Below the pieces are notes generated by a model. That model was not told where the DNA came from, searched no databases, and worked only from the letters and a program-made list of their open reading frames with translations. A DNA stretch of 50,063 bases from the NCBI GenBank assembly GCA_020854055.1, contig JADZGD010000004.1, positions 1-50,063 on the forward strand, written 5' to 3'. The position numbers and the translations under genes are program-made. Positions 36,401 to 43,401 of the stretch are shown here, in pieces (within the stretch, counting starts at the first letter, position 1; each line of letters starts with the position of its first letter). The DNA is from Bryobacterales bacterium (GTDB lineage Bacteria; Acidobacteriota; Terriglobia; Bryobacterales; Bryobacteraceae).

Positions 36401-36724
36401 CCGGCACTGGCCCGCGGCGACCGGACAATCCAGCGCTGGTTCAACACCGGGTCATTTACTGCTTCCCCTCAGTACACGCTCGGCTACGCGCCGCGCTTTC
36501 CGCTGCACGGGCCCGGCATTAATAACTGGGATCTTTCGGCAATGCGCAACTTCCGGCTTTTCGAGCGGACCAGCATGCAGTTCCGTGGAGAATTCTATAA
36601 CGCCATGAACCACCCGCAATTCTCGAGGCCGGGAACCAATCTGAGTAGCCTGAACAGCTTCGGGATTATCAGCGGTGCCGGTGACGCCCGCATCGTGGAG
36701 TTGGCGCTGCGGATCTTCTTCTGA
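33449..36724 (+). CDS. TonB-dependent receptor-like outer-membrane protein with carboxypeptidase regulatory domain (Oar-like)
   Basis: The 1091-aa protein has a signal peptide (residues 1-17, ending LLCQ), an N-terminal carboxypeptidase-regulatory domain (about 19-105, SIRGRVTDPTGLPVPNAQV), a plug (about 110-260, with FSFGGGRPVTNEIMVDGLPTTN and a GGGIMMLTSRGGTN segment) and a large barrel ending LRIFF. It is the same family as the product of 26389-29454 but not a close copy. Its position, converging on a block of exported glycosidase-like genes, suggests glycan import; the ligand is unknown. Confidence 0.9.
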   Translation: MISKLAYVSLLALPLLCQTYTGSIRGRVTDPTGLPVPNAQVSITEVSTNSLSRTVTNAGGDYLVSFLKPGEYRIQVVAAGFKEALQAGLQLQLNQSMTTDIQMQLGSVNESVEVSASATQLNVVSPEIGHVVGTEQLMNVPLIATNSRGRSPVLLAKLVPGVTSTSANNSNINNFSFGGGRPVTNEIMVDGLPTTNPSDQTYTLTPSPDSVQEFKVLTTPFSAEFGHTGGGIMMLTSRGGTNMYHGAFYDYFRNRLLNNRNVFQTTKSSLKYVQNDPGATFGGPVLIPKLYNGRDKTFFFTDFNVTLASNGNLYTQLVPTATELGGDFSQTLAAGKPMTIYDPATTRLGPDGKSYLRDPFASNRIPTARFDTSGAQIVKFYPAANGAFPGNLNYSVNPPQIRQTWQWLARLDHNFSSNDRFFGRIGGYNPNSDAQPRILNKANNDTSGGFRDTQITLSYTHVFGPRVVNDARVGFVQEHNYTLASSAPSPELGIKNVTLNEFPIVAVQNQNLIQLGSKPSDGDRDRSYVFSEALNFIYGRHTLKFGGDYRRQMYNFWSPGKLGGQYTFSGIFTSLPGTQGTGAGLADLLLGYPSATAINITDYTFRMNINCAGAYVQDDIKLSPRFTLNLGVRWEYNGPYSEANGQFASFNPTLKNRTTGNPGEVEFAKVDFKGSHFSPNVYTNFLPRIGFAWNVFPKWVIRGGYGMYLLPTIGYSGFGPVSQYSVNASFPSLDGITPRYQLQNGVPPYSFNVDASGRPNIPASLTSPSSNVTMLEPRSRSAYNQSWQFGFQRQIGDTWLAEVDYVATKGVKLPSVYSLNQLYSWNWGPGNRQALRPFPQYAGVSGLLNDGNSMYNSLQAKLEHRWSNGLLVQAAYTFSKLINDIDGPSRANGATPQDYYNLRAERGVGGYDIPQRFVTSFVYQVPLGRDGKHLNDIPVVKDIIGGWQVSGITEFQIGLPMTITQSYTSWGPSNQRPNIVSGQSPALARGDRTIQRWFNTGSFTASPQYTLGYAPRFPLHGPGINNWDLSAMRNFRLFERTSMQFRGEFYNAMNHPQFSRPGTNLSSLNSFGIISGAGDARIVELALRIFF

Positions 36725-36740
36725 CCGGCGAGCGGCAAAT

Positions 36741-36763
36741 GGGGCGGCCGCCAGGTCCGCCCC
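36741..36763. terminator. hairpin between convergent genes
   Basis: GGGGCGG and CCGCCCC form a 7-bp GC stem with a 9-base loop, 17 bases after the receptor stop and 7 bases beyond the end of the convergent small gene. Placement fits a bidirectional transcription end, but neither side has a clear T run. Confidence 0.4.
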
Positions 36764-36769
36764 GAATCC

Positions 36770-37165
36770 TTATTTCAGCACTTCCGCGAATACATAGAAT
36801 CCGAACAGCGGCTTCTGGCCGCCGCGGCCCCAGCGTTCCATCTTGTACTGAACGCGGAGAAATTCGATCTCCGGGTTCGCGCCGAGATCGAGAACGATCC
36901 GGTACGTACCGCAGTAGAACTTCTGCGGGAACGCCGCCAGGGCTTTGGGCGTCCAGGTGGTCTGATCGGGTGAACCCCAGACGGAGACATCCAGGCTCTC
37001 CTGCTCGATGATCCGGGTAATACCCAGCGTCACCGCCAGGGTTCTGCCTTTGGCTTCCCCGAGCCACAAGCCGGGTCCGTTTCCGGCGGCCGAGACGACG
37101 GTTTCCGGCAATAGAAAAGCAGGAAGAGTCCTCGAAGCGTTATCGGCGTCCGCGGCGCTGCTCAT
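36770..37165 (-). CDS. small conserved protein at the end of the glycan-locus block
   Basis: The 131-aa protein has no signal peptide and a beta-rich pattern: LAVTLGITRIIEQESLDVSVWGSPDQTTW, then FPQKFYCGTYRIVLDLG and a RWGRGGQKPLFGFYVFAEV end. The look is of a discoidin- or carbohydrate-binding-like beta sandwich, but I do not recognise a family. It is last in the minus-strand block, 21 bases after the large glycosidase gene, so likely co-transcribed. Confidence 0.7.
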   Translation of the reverse strand: MSSAADADNASRTLPAFLLPETVVSAAGNGPGLWLGEAKGRTLAVTLGITRIIEQESLDVSVWGSPDQTTWTPKALAAFPQKFYCGTYRIVLDLGANPEIEFLRVQYKMERWGRGGQKPLFGFYVFAEVLK

Positions 37166-37186
37166 ATTCGATGCGTCCTATCTATA

Positions 37187-39958
37187 TTAGGGTCGCACAC
37201 TCCGATTCCCAGCGAAAGGGCCATGGTTGCCGATGTCCCGGTTTGCGGCCGCCGTCGCCCGGGGAATCTCGACGTCGAGCAGGCGGTCGATTCCGGCGAG
37301 TTTCTTGCGGATGCTCGCGGCGGTGAAGATTCCCGCACGGACGCCGCCATTGGTGATTCCATTGCCGCCGTTGGTATAGCCCAACCGTGAATCCTCTTCC
37401 ACGAATTCCAGCGCCATGGTGGCATTCCGCCTCTCGTCTTCAAGCACTTGCCGCATTTTGCCGAGCACTTCGGGGCGATTGGGGGCCGTTGCCAGTTCAC
37501 GCCGCAGGCGGAAGAACTCCATCAGATGGAGAGCCGTCCGGACGCAACTCAACTGTACGGTGGCCAGCCCGAGTTCCCTGCGCGCTTCACCGCGTTCTTC
37601 AGGCGCGGTGAGTGCCGTGGCCTGGCGCATCAACCGGACACCTTCGGTCCAGCCACGTTCCATCCGGCCGAAATACTTGCCGGCGATCTGGATGTCCCAC
37701 GGTTCGGTCCACTCCAGGCTATTGAAGAACTGCCGCCTGTCGTGGTGATGCGGGCGGTAGCCTTCATCCCAGAAAAAAGGATGGGCAGGGCCTTTCTGGA
37801 ACGGGCCGTTGCGCGACGTGTTGTCGGAAAGGGGGTAGGAAGCAATCGCTTCGCTCAGTTTGTTCCAGGCTTCGACAAACAGCGGAGCGGCGCGTGAGCC
37901 GAAGTCGCGCTCGGCCATCCGGCGCAGCACGGAGTCATCTTCGGGCAGGGGATCCCAGGTGTACCACTTCACCAGGTCCACGATGCGCGACGGTTGAAAG
38001 CCGTTATGACTCCAGTTCATGAACAGGCCAGTGGTCTGCGGATAACGGGCGATGCGGCGGTAACGCTCAATAAACCGCTGTGGTACCGGGATGTAAGGGC
38101 ACTGAACGTATTCCTGCGAGATCATCGACTCGGTCTTGATCCACAGCGGCAGGCCGGCTTTGGTTACTAACGGCACCTGCAACCGGAAGTTTTCTGAAGG
38201 CCCGAGCAGGGCGATGGTGTAATCGTAAGCCGGATCCACCACGCTGTCCCGCCGGATGAGTCCCTCCTTCTCAAAGGTTTGCAGCCAGATGGTGTCCTTG
38301 GGCAGTTGTGCGATCAGTTGGGCGCGTGAAGGGTCACTCTCGGGCCAGGTGTACGTCCAGGCAACAACCGACGCCTTAGGGTTCACCGAGTGAGCGCCCT
38401 GGGAGATGAGACCGATCAATTCAGAGAGCACTGTGTCGCGGGAGCGGTTTGAGCAGCGGGGGCAGGTGTTGAGGCGCGCATTGGCCCGGCAGCTGTAGAG
38501 CCCCTCGCCATACGGGATCATGATGGCTCCCTTGATTCCGGGAGCGGCGCGAAACACCGAGGCGGTTGCTTCACGGATAAACCGTTGCACTACCGGGGCC
38601 GAAGTGCAGAGCAGATAGCCGGAGCCGTAGAACGAGTTCATCTGCCGCGCAATGCCGCGCGCATCCGGATGCTTGTCGAAGAATGCCGCCGGCAAAGGAT
38701 CGAGCGTCACGTAGAGGTAGACGTCGATACCGTAGCGGGAAGCCCGATCGACCAGCGCGTTTAGCCGGGCCAGTTTCTCTCCGGCGCCGGTTCCCAGTTC
38801 GGACAGCGCCGGCGAGCGGCCCAGTTCATAAAGCTTTGCCCAAACGAAGATGGCATTGAAGCCGGCGCGCGACATGCGCTCGAGCAGGCCATCGGTGTAG
38901 GGATCGCCGCCGGGGTTCAGTTCATCGCCGGCATACATCGCGGCGCAACTGATGCGGGGTGAGTAGCGCGGGCCGCGGGTGATCGTCCCAATCTTCAGAA
39001 CCGGCGCCTGGCGCAGATCCATCTCGTCCTGAAGGTAGTAGAGTCCGCGCATGAGCGCCCGGTCATCGTAGCCGGTGATGGTGATGTTTCCGGATGCAAC
39101 GTTCAGCCGGAACGACTCCGGTTTGCTCAGCCCTTGGCGATCGATATGCAACTCGATCGTCTTGGGTCCGTGGGTGGTTGGAACGTTCATCTCCCCGGCC
39201 AGGAAGCGGCGAAACCCGTCCACTGCCGTACGCACCACCTCGGCAGCGCCGGCGGGCGTCTCAATTTGCCAGGATCCATCCAGGCGGACTTCTCCCGCGC
39301 CCGGCCGGGCATTCATCAGGCGGGCTTTGCGGTAGCGGGCGGGGCCGGTCAAGTCGCGCATGAAGGCGAAGGGCTCTTCCGAACGAGGCGCGAAGCGCGC
39401 CGATACGACCTGGAACGCCAGATCGGTGGCGGGGAGGGCGTTCCCGGAGCTGTCATACGCTTCGCCACCGGCATAAGCCGGAGTTACCGCGCCGTAGTCG
39501 AAGTTGATGGGGCCTTCTTCACCGGCACTGGTGGTTCCCCAAGCTTCGTAATGGCCCGCGCCGCCAGGGGCTTGGGAGAGGGTGATGTGGAGCGTTCGTC
39601 CGGCGGGCAGTTTAGCGCCGTGCAGATCGAAGCGGACAAACGTTTCAAAGTAAGCCGTCACCGCCCCGGCCGGCACGCTACCGTGTGCAAGGTCCGCGGC
39701 GCCGGGTTGTAGCCCCAGACGATATTCGAGCGCGCCGGGCGTTCCGCTCTTCATCACCTTCATGCGGATCGCCACGGCGCTGTCAGCGGCGGCCGGAAGC
39801 ACGAAGGACTGCCCGGCACTCGAGTGGGGGTCGATTTTCAGTGAGACGGTCCTGTCGCCCAGCGGGTCGTAATCGTGCTGGGCCAGGATTCCGCTACCGG
39901 TATCCGCAAGGGACAGGGAGGCAGTCAATAGCGCGAGTGAAAGGTGTCGTCTGGTCAT
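37187..39958 (-). CDS. secreted GH20/GH67-like glycoside hydrolase
   Basis: The 923-aa protein has a signal peptide (residues 1-18), a beta-rich N-terminal part (about 25-190) and a GH20/GH67-type accessory alpha/beta domain (about 230-315, ending ITITGYDDRALMRGLYYLQDEM). A TIM barrel (about 325-680) includes SRAGFNAIFVWAKLYELG, RASRYGIDVYLYVTLDPLP and GAIMIPYGEGLYSC. A Cys cluster (YSCRANARLNTCPRC) in the barrel could bind metal. A helical C-terminal region follows (about 700-920). Exact GH family and substrate are not identifiable; it resembles enzymes acting on alpha-glucuronides or amino sugars. It starts 15 bases after the DUF4091 gene. Confidence 0.72.
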   Translation of the reverse strand: MTRRHLSLALLTASLSLADTGSGILAQHDYDPLGDRTVSLKIDPHSSAGQSFVLPAAADSAVAIRMKVMKSGTPGALEYRLGLQPGAADLAHGSVPAGAVTAYFETFVRFDLHGAKLPAGRTLHITLSQAPGGAGHYEAWGTTSAGEEGPINFDYGAVTPAYAGGEAYDSSGNALPATDLAFQVVSARFAPRSEEPFAFMRDLTGPARYRKARLMNARPGAGEVRLDGSWQIETPAGAAEVVRTAVDGFRRFLAGEMNVPTTHGPKTIELHIDRQGLSKPESFRLNVASGNITITGYDDRALMRGLYYLQDEMDLRQAPVLKIGTITRGPRYSPRISCAAMYAGDELNPGGDPYTDGLLERMSRAGFNAIFVWAKLYELGRSPALSELGTGAGEKLARLNALVDRASRYGIDVYLYVTLDPLPAAFFDKHPDARGIARQMNSFYGSGYLLCTSAPVVQRFIREATASVFRAAPGIKGAIMIPYGEGLYSCRANARLNTCPRCSNRSRDTVLSELIGLISQGAHSVNPKASVVAWTYTWPESDPSRAQLIAQLPKDTIWLQTFEKEGLIRRDSVVDPAYDYTIALLGPSENFRLQVPLVTKAGLPLWIKTESMISQEYVQCPYIPVPQRFIERYRRIARYPQTTGLFMNWSHNGFQPSRIVDLVKWYTWDPLPEDDSVLRRMAERDFGSRAAPLFVEAWNKLSEAIASYPLSDNTSRNGPFQKGPAHPFFWDEGYRPHHHDRRQFFNSLEWTEPWDIQIAGKYFGRMERGWTEGVRLMRQATALTAPEERGEARRELGLATVQLSCVRTALHLMEFFRLRRELATAPNRPEVLGKMRQVLEDERRNATMALEFVEEDSRLGYTNGGNGITNGGVRAGIFTAASIRKKLAGIDRLLDVEIPRATAAANRDIGNHGPFAGNRSVRP

Positions 39959-39973
39959 GATTCGAGTCCTGTG

Positions 39974-42900
39974 CTACCTTGCCGCGGTGGCGCGTCCGAG
40001 CAAATCGATCATCCGCTGGCGGTAGCTGCTCCATTTCATAAAATCGGGCGCTTGGTCTTTCGGAGCTTGATCGACGAAGGCCACTGCCTGCTTGATCAGT
40101 TGCTCCGCTTCGGCATGGAAAGCGGTTCCGGCGGTGCGGTCCGCCAGCATCCGCAGCAGTTCGTAATCCTCGCTTCCGTCGAGCGATGCCTCCCAGCGCT
40201 TGCTGTCGACCCACCCCTTGGCGGCAGGGTACACGGTGCCCCATTCGGGCGTCGTGTGCGTGGCCGGCGTCCAATCGTAGCTGAAATTCTGATAGATCCA
40301 GAAGCCGCCTCCGGTCATCCCCAGCGAGTAGGCCAGCCACGGCTTGCGGCGATAATATCCCAGAGGATCGAGACTGCGCTGTTCGCTGTCGGCTTCGTAG
40401 TGCCAGAACTGCTTGCCGCTTTGAAACAGTTGGCGCATCCCGGGGTCATAGACCAGTGGCAGATGGGGACACCAGATATCCACCAGACCGCGCAACGGCG
40501 CCAGAATTTCAGCCGTGGCGCCACCGGTGGGATTGGCGTAAATTTGCAGCTTGGGATCGGCTGCCCGAAGGCGCCGCACATCAGCCACGAACGCTTCGTA
40601 ACTGGCGTCGTAGCCCATCAACGCAGGTTCGTCGATGGTGTACATCGCGTAGTCTTCGTATCCCAGGCCAAGGGTGCGCATGTGATTCACATACCAGTGC
40701 ACCGCTTCGACAAAAGCTTTCTCGTTCAACCTGCCGCCCGCTCGCGCGCCCGGCCCGGTAATCCTCACTGCGCCGCTGACCAGCAGTATGGCCTTGCCGC
40801 GCAGGCGGCGGACCAGCGCGTCGTTAGCAGCCGTATCGGGAACTTGCAATGTACCGTCGGCCGCCACCGGAACGGAGATTCCAGAAATGATGAACACGTT
40901 GGTACCGTGTTCGAGGGCGTCCATGATGGCGGCCTCGCGTACTACCGGGTCGCGGATGCTGGCTGGATGAAGCCAATTGCAGTGCTTGTAGTGGAAGGTT
41001 GCGGGAAGGCGGGCCGGGCTCACTTCGAGCGCCACGGGAAGTTCAGACGCCTTTGCCTGGCTCAATAGACCACGGACGGAGAGCGTGGACCGGTACGGGC
41101 CGGTTTCGAGTGCGTGGCTGCGAAAGCGTAGCCAGAGCTTGACGGTCTCACCGGGCCCGATTCGCAGTGTCTGGTCGTCTCCCAGCGGCGGCAGGGGATC
41201 TTCCATGGTCTGTCCCATGTCGGTACGGATCAGCGGCACGCCGCGGAATTCCACTGCCTTGGCTGAGTTGACACTCTGCCCGCTGCCGGATTGAAACGCC
41301 GTGGCGGTGGCGCGGACCGTGACCGGATCGGGTTCGAGGTTGGTAACGGCGACCGCTGCCGATTCGAATTCACCGCCGAGCATCGAGACGCGGACTTGTC
41401 TTGACGTAGCCGTTGCGCCCGCAAAAAGCCGGGTGGCATCGAGATCCGCCCACGGGTCGTCAAGTACCGTGAGAGCCAGGGGACCAGACACATTGTGCTG
41501 TTTGAGGTAGCCAAGCAGAGCAACGCTCTGGCGCCACGAGCGGCGCGCGGCGTCGAAGCGTTCTCCGGATTGCGAGTCCGTGGCGAGCGTGAGCGAGGTC
41601 CGGGCGCTGCCCGCGAAATAGCCGATCAAGCCGGCATATTGCGGCAGGGACGCTCGCCAGCCGTTCAGTTCACCGAGGTGATCGGACAACCGTTCACGAT
41701 CCTGGCTGAAATTCGCATCGAGCAGGTAACGGAAGCGGCGGATGCCGCTTTCGTCACCCAGCCAGCGAGCGGTGACCTGATACGTGCCGGGCCGTTCGGC
41801 GGTAAACGCCGCCCGGGATTCAGGAGCCCGCAGCAGTGTGACATGGGTGCTGCCATCGGGATTGCCGACGGACAGGGTTCCCGCCGCGCCTGCCGGAGCG
41901 GGCGCCAGGGCGACGCCATTGGTCCCGCCCGAAGCTTCCCGGGCTTCCACGGTACGCGTGGTTACCGAGGGCTTGCGGCTGGAAGCGCGATGGTGAACAC
42001 CCGGCTGCGTGAAGTCGTTATGCTGGCCCGAGGAGAGTACCTGGCGGACTCCGGCGGGCAGCCGGAAACAACTGAGGGCGCCAGTGCCGGAAACGACAAT
42101 CAGCCGGGGTTCATCCTGTCCGGCGAGGCGGACCAGAATCGCCGGGCTCGTACCGCCGCCGGGCAGCGGCAGCGATTCGAGCACCTGGCCGGCGGCATCC
42201 AACGCGTAAAGCGAGTTGCCCTCGACACCGGAATCACGCGCCACCTGAAAGATTCGCGTGCTCCCGGTCTGATCTCGAGCCACGGCGGCGGCCCAAAAAG
42301 CGCCCCGGCCTCCCACCTGGCGGTTCCACCGGGGGTGACCGTTGGCATCTACCGCATACACCCGGGTATTCTTGTCGCCGTAGAGAATCTCATCGCGGCC
42401 ATCGCCGTCAAGGTCCGCTACTGCGGTCCACGTCGAAGTTTGCAGCACGGAAGGCGCATGCCACAGCAGGTTTCCCGTGGCCGCGTCCAGCGCGAACAGG
42501 CCGCGGCGGCCTTCGGCGGAGGTCAGGTAGACCTCAGGGCGGCCATCGTGCGCGGCATCGGCAATTGCCGGCAGCCTGGCGCCGAAACTGCCTGGCAACT
42601 GCTTTGCCCATAACAGTTCGCCATCGGTACGCATGCAGTACACATCGCCGCTTTGTGAGCCAAAGATGAGCTCGGGTGAGCCGTCGCCATCCACGTCGGC
42701 GGCAACGGGCATACCCGTCTCGCGCGGGCTGGAGACTTCGAGCCGCAGGCGTCCGCGTGCATCGACGGCGTAAAGGTGACCCTTGGAGTCGGCGGCCAGC
42801 AGTTCCGGGGAGCCGTCTCCATCAAGGTCCGTCAGGACCGCCATTCGCTGGCCGACAATCTTGTCCGCGCGCCGGTATTTCCAGAGACGCTCTCCGGTGA

Positions 42901-43246
42901 GCCGGAAACCGTAGACCGAACCGGTGCAATCGACGGCGTAAACGAGTTGCTGATCGCCATCGCGAGCGGCGGCCACGGTTACCGAAGCGATAGCGTCATC
43001 GAGATGGAAGCGGGCCCGCTGCTCGCCGTGGGGGCCCACAACCAGGATTTCGCCCGATGCCAGCGCCACCACGAGGCCGTCTTTCACCGTGCCGTTACCG
43101 ATGGGGACGGGCGCGAGCGCGGAGCGTGTACCAAGATCCACCCGCCATTCGAGAGAAAGCACCTGGGCCGCGTTGGTGGCCGCTACTGAAAGCAGCAGCG
43201 CTCCCAAGAGAAGCGCCAGGCGGGCACGATTCTGTCTGGTTGTCAC
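39974..43246 (-). CDS. secreted FG-GAP/PQQ-like propeller protein with DUF4091 domain (copy 1)
   Basis: The 1090-aa exported protein has a signal peptide (residues 1-27) and a beta-propeller (about 30-430) with Asp-rich calcium loops DLDGDGSPE, DVDGDGSPE, DAAHDGRPE and DLDGDGRDE. A linker and beta-rich middle follow, then a C-terminal DUF4091 domain (about 690-1075) with SLGMTGGGFWIYQNFSYDW and SKRWEASLDGSEDYELLR. DUF4091 proteins are glycosidase-like. The frame opens to 43462, but GTG 43246 aligns residue for residue with the start of the next-door copy; ATG 43306 is a fallback. The gene is a tandem paralogue of 43402-46719. Confidence 0.8.
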   Translation of the reverse strand: MTTRQNRARLALLLGALLLSVAATNAAQVLSLEWRVDLGTRSALAPVPIGNGTVKDGLVVALASGEILVVGPHGEQRARFHLDDAIASVTVAAARDGDQQLVYAVDCTGSVYGFRLTGERLWKYRRADKIVGQRMAVLTDLDGDGSPELLAADSKGHLYAVDARGRLRLEVSSPRETGMPVAADVDGDGSPELIFGSQSGDVYCMRTDGELLWAKQLPGSFGARLPAIADAAHDGRPEVYLTSAEGRRGLFALDAATGNLLWHAPSVLQTSTWTAVADLDGDGRDEILYGDKNTRVYAVDANGHPRWNRQVGGRGAFWAAAVARDQTGSTRIFQVARDSGVEGNSLYALDAAGQVLESLPLPGGGTSPAILVRLAGQDEPRLIVVSGTGALSCFRLPAGVRQVLSSGQHNDFTQPGVHHRASSRKPSVTTRTVEAREASGGTNGVALAPAPAGAAGTLSVGNPDGSTHVTLLRAPESRAAFTAERPGTYQVTARWLGDESGIRRFRYLLDANFSQDRERLSDHLGELNGWRASLPQYAGLIGYFAGSARTSLTLATDSQSGERFDAARRSWRQSVALLGYLKQHNVSGPLALTVLDDPWADLDATRLFAGATATSRQVRVSMLGGEFESAAVAVTNLEPDPVTVRATATAFQSGSGQSVNSAKAVEFRGVPLIRTDMGQTMEDPLPPLGDDQTLRIGPGETVKLWLRFRSHALETGPYRSTLSVRGLLSQAKASELPVALEVSPARLPATFHYKHCNWLHPASIRDPVVREAAIMDALEHGTNVFIISGISVPVAADGTLQVPDTAANDALVRRLRGKAILLVSGAVRITGPGARAGGRLNEKAFVEAVHWYVNHMRTLGLGYEDYAMYTIDEPALMGYDASYEAFVADVRRLRAADPKLQIYANPTGGATAEILAPLRGLVDIWCPHLPLVYDPGMRQLFQSGKQFWHYEADSEQRSLDPLGYYRRKPWLAYSLGMTGGGFWIYQNFSYDWTPATHTTPEWGTVYPAAKGWVDSKRWEASLDGSEDYELLRMLADRTAGTAFHAEAEQLIKQAVAFVDQAPKDQAPDFMKWSSYRQRMIDLLGRATAAR
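41196..41267 (-). repeat. near-identical tract shared with the neighbouring paralogue
   Basis: This 72-base tract matches 44627-44698 with a single mismatch (60 identical bases, one difference, then 11 identical), while adjacent parts of the same two genes differ clearly more. It encodes the stretch with EFRGVPLIRTDMGQTMEDPL. It may mark recent gene conversion or strong constraint. Confidence 0.6.
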
Positions 43247-43345
43247 CGATGCTTCGGCGCGCTCAGGGTGGTGTTGTGGCTGGTTTGTTGGAAGACGATG
43301 CATGAGGGTTTGATACTTCCAGGCGATATACGTCGAGATGGCACG

Positions 43346-43374
43346 ATTGTATATCCCTTGCGTGTTCGACGCAA
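43346..43374 (-). promoter_or_regulatory. sigma70-like promoter for the downstream propeller-DUF4091 gene
   Basis: On the minus strand TTGCGT (43369-43374) and TACAAT (43346-43351) are spaced 17 bases, predicting initiation near 43339. That lies inside the 155-base gap between the two paralogues, so copy 1 (39974-43246) and its followers can be expressed separately from copy 2. Confidence 0.45.
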
Positions 43375-43401
43375 CCAAAGGCCAGCCGGCCAGGTCACCT
43401 G

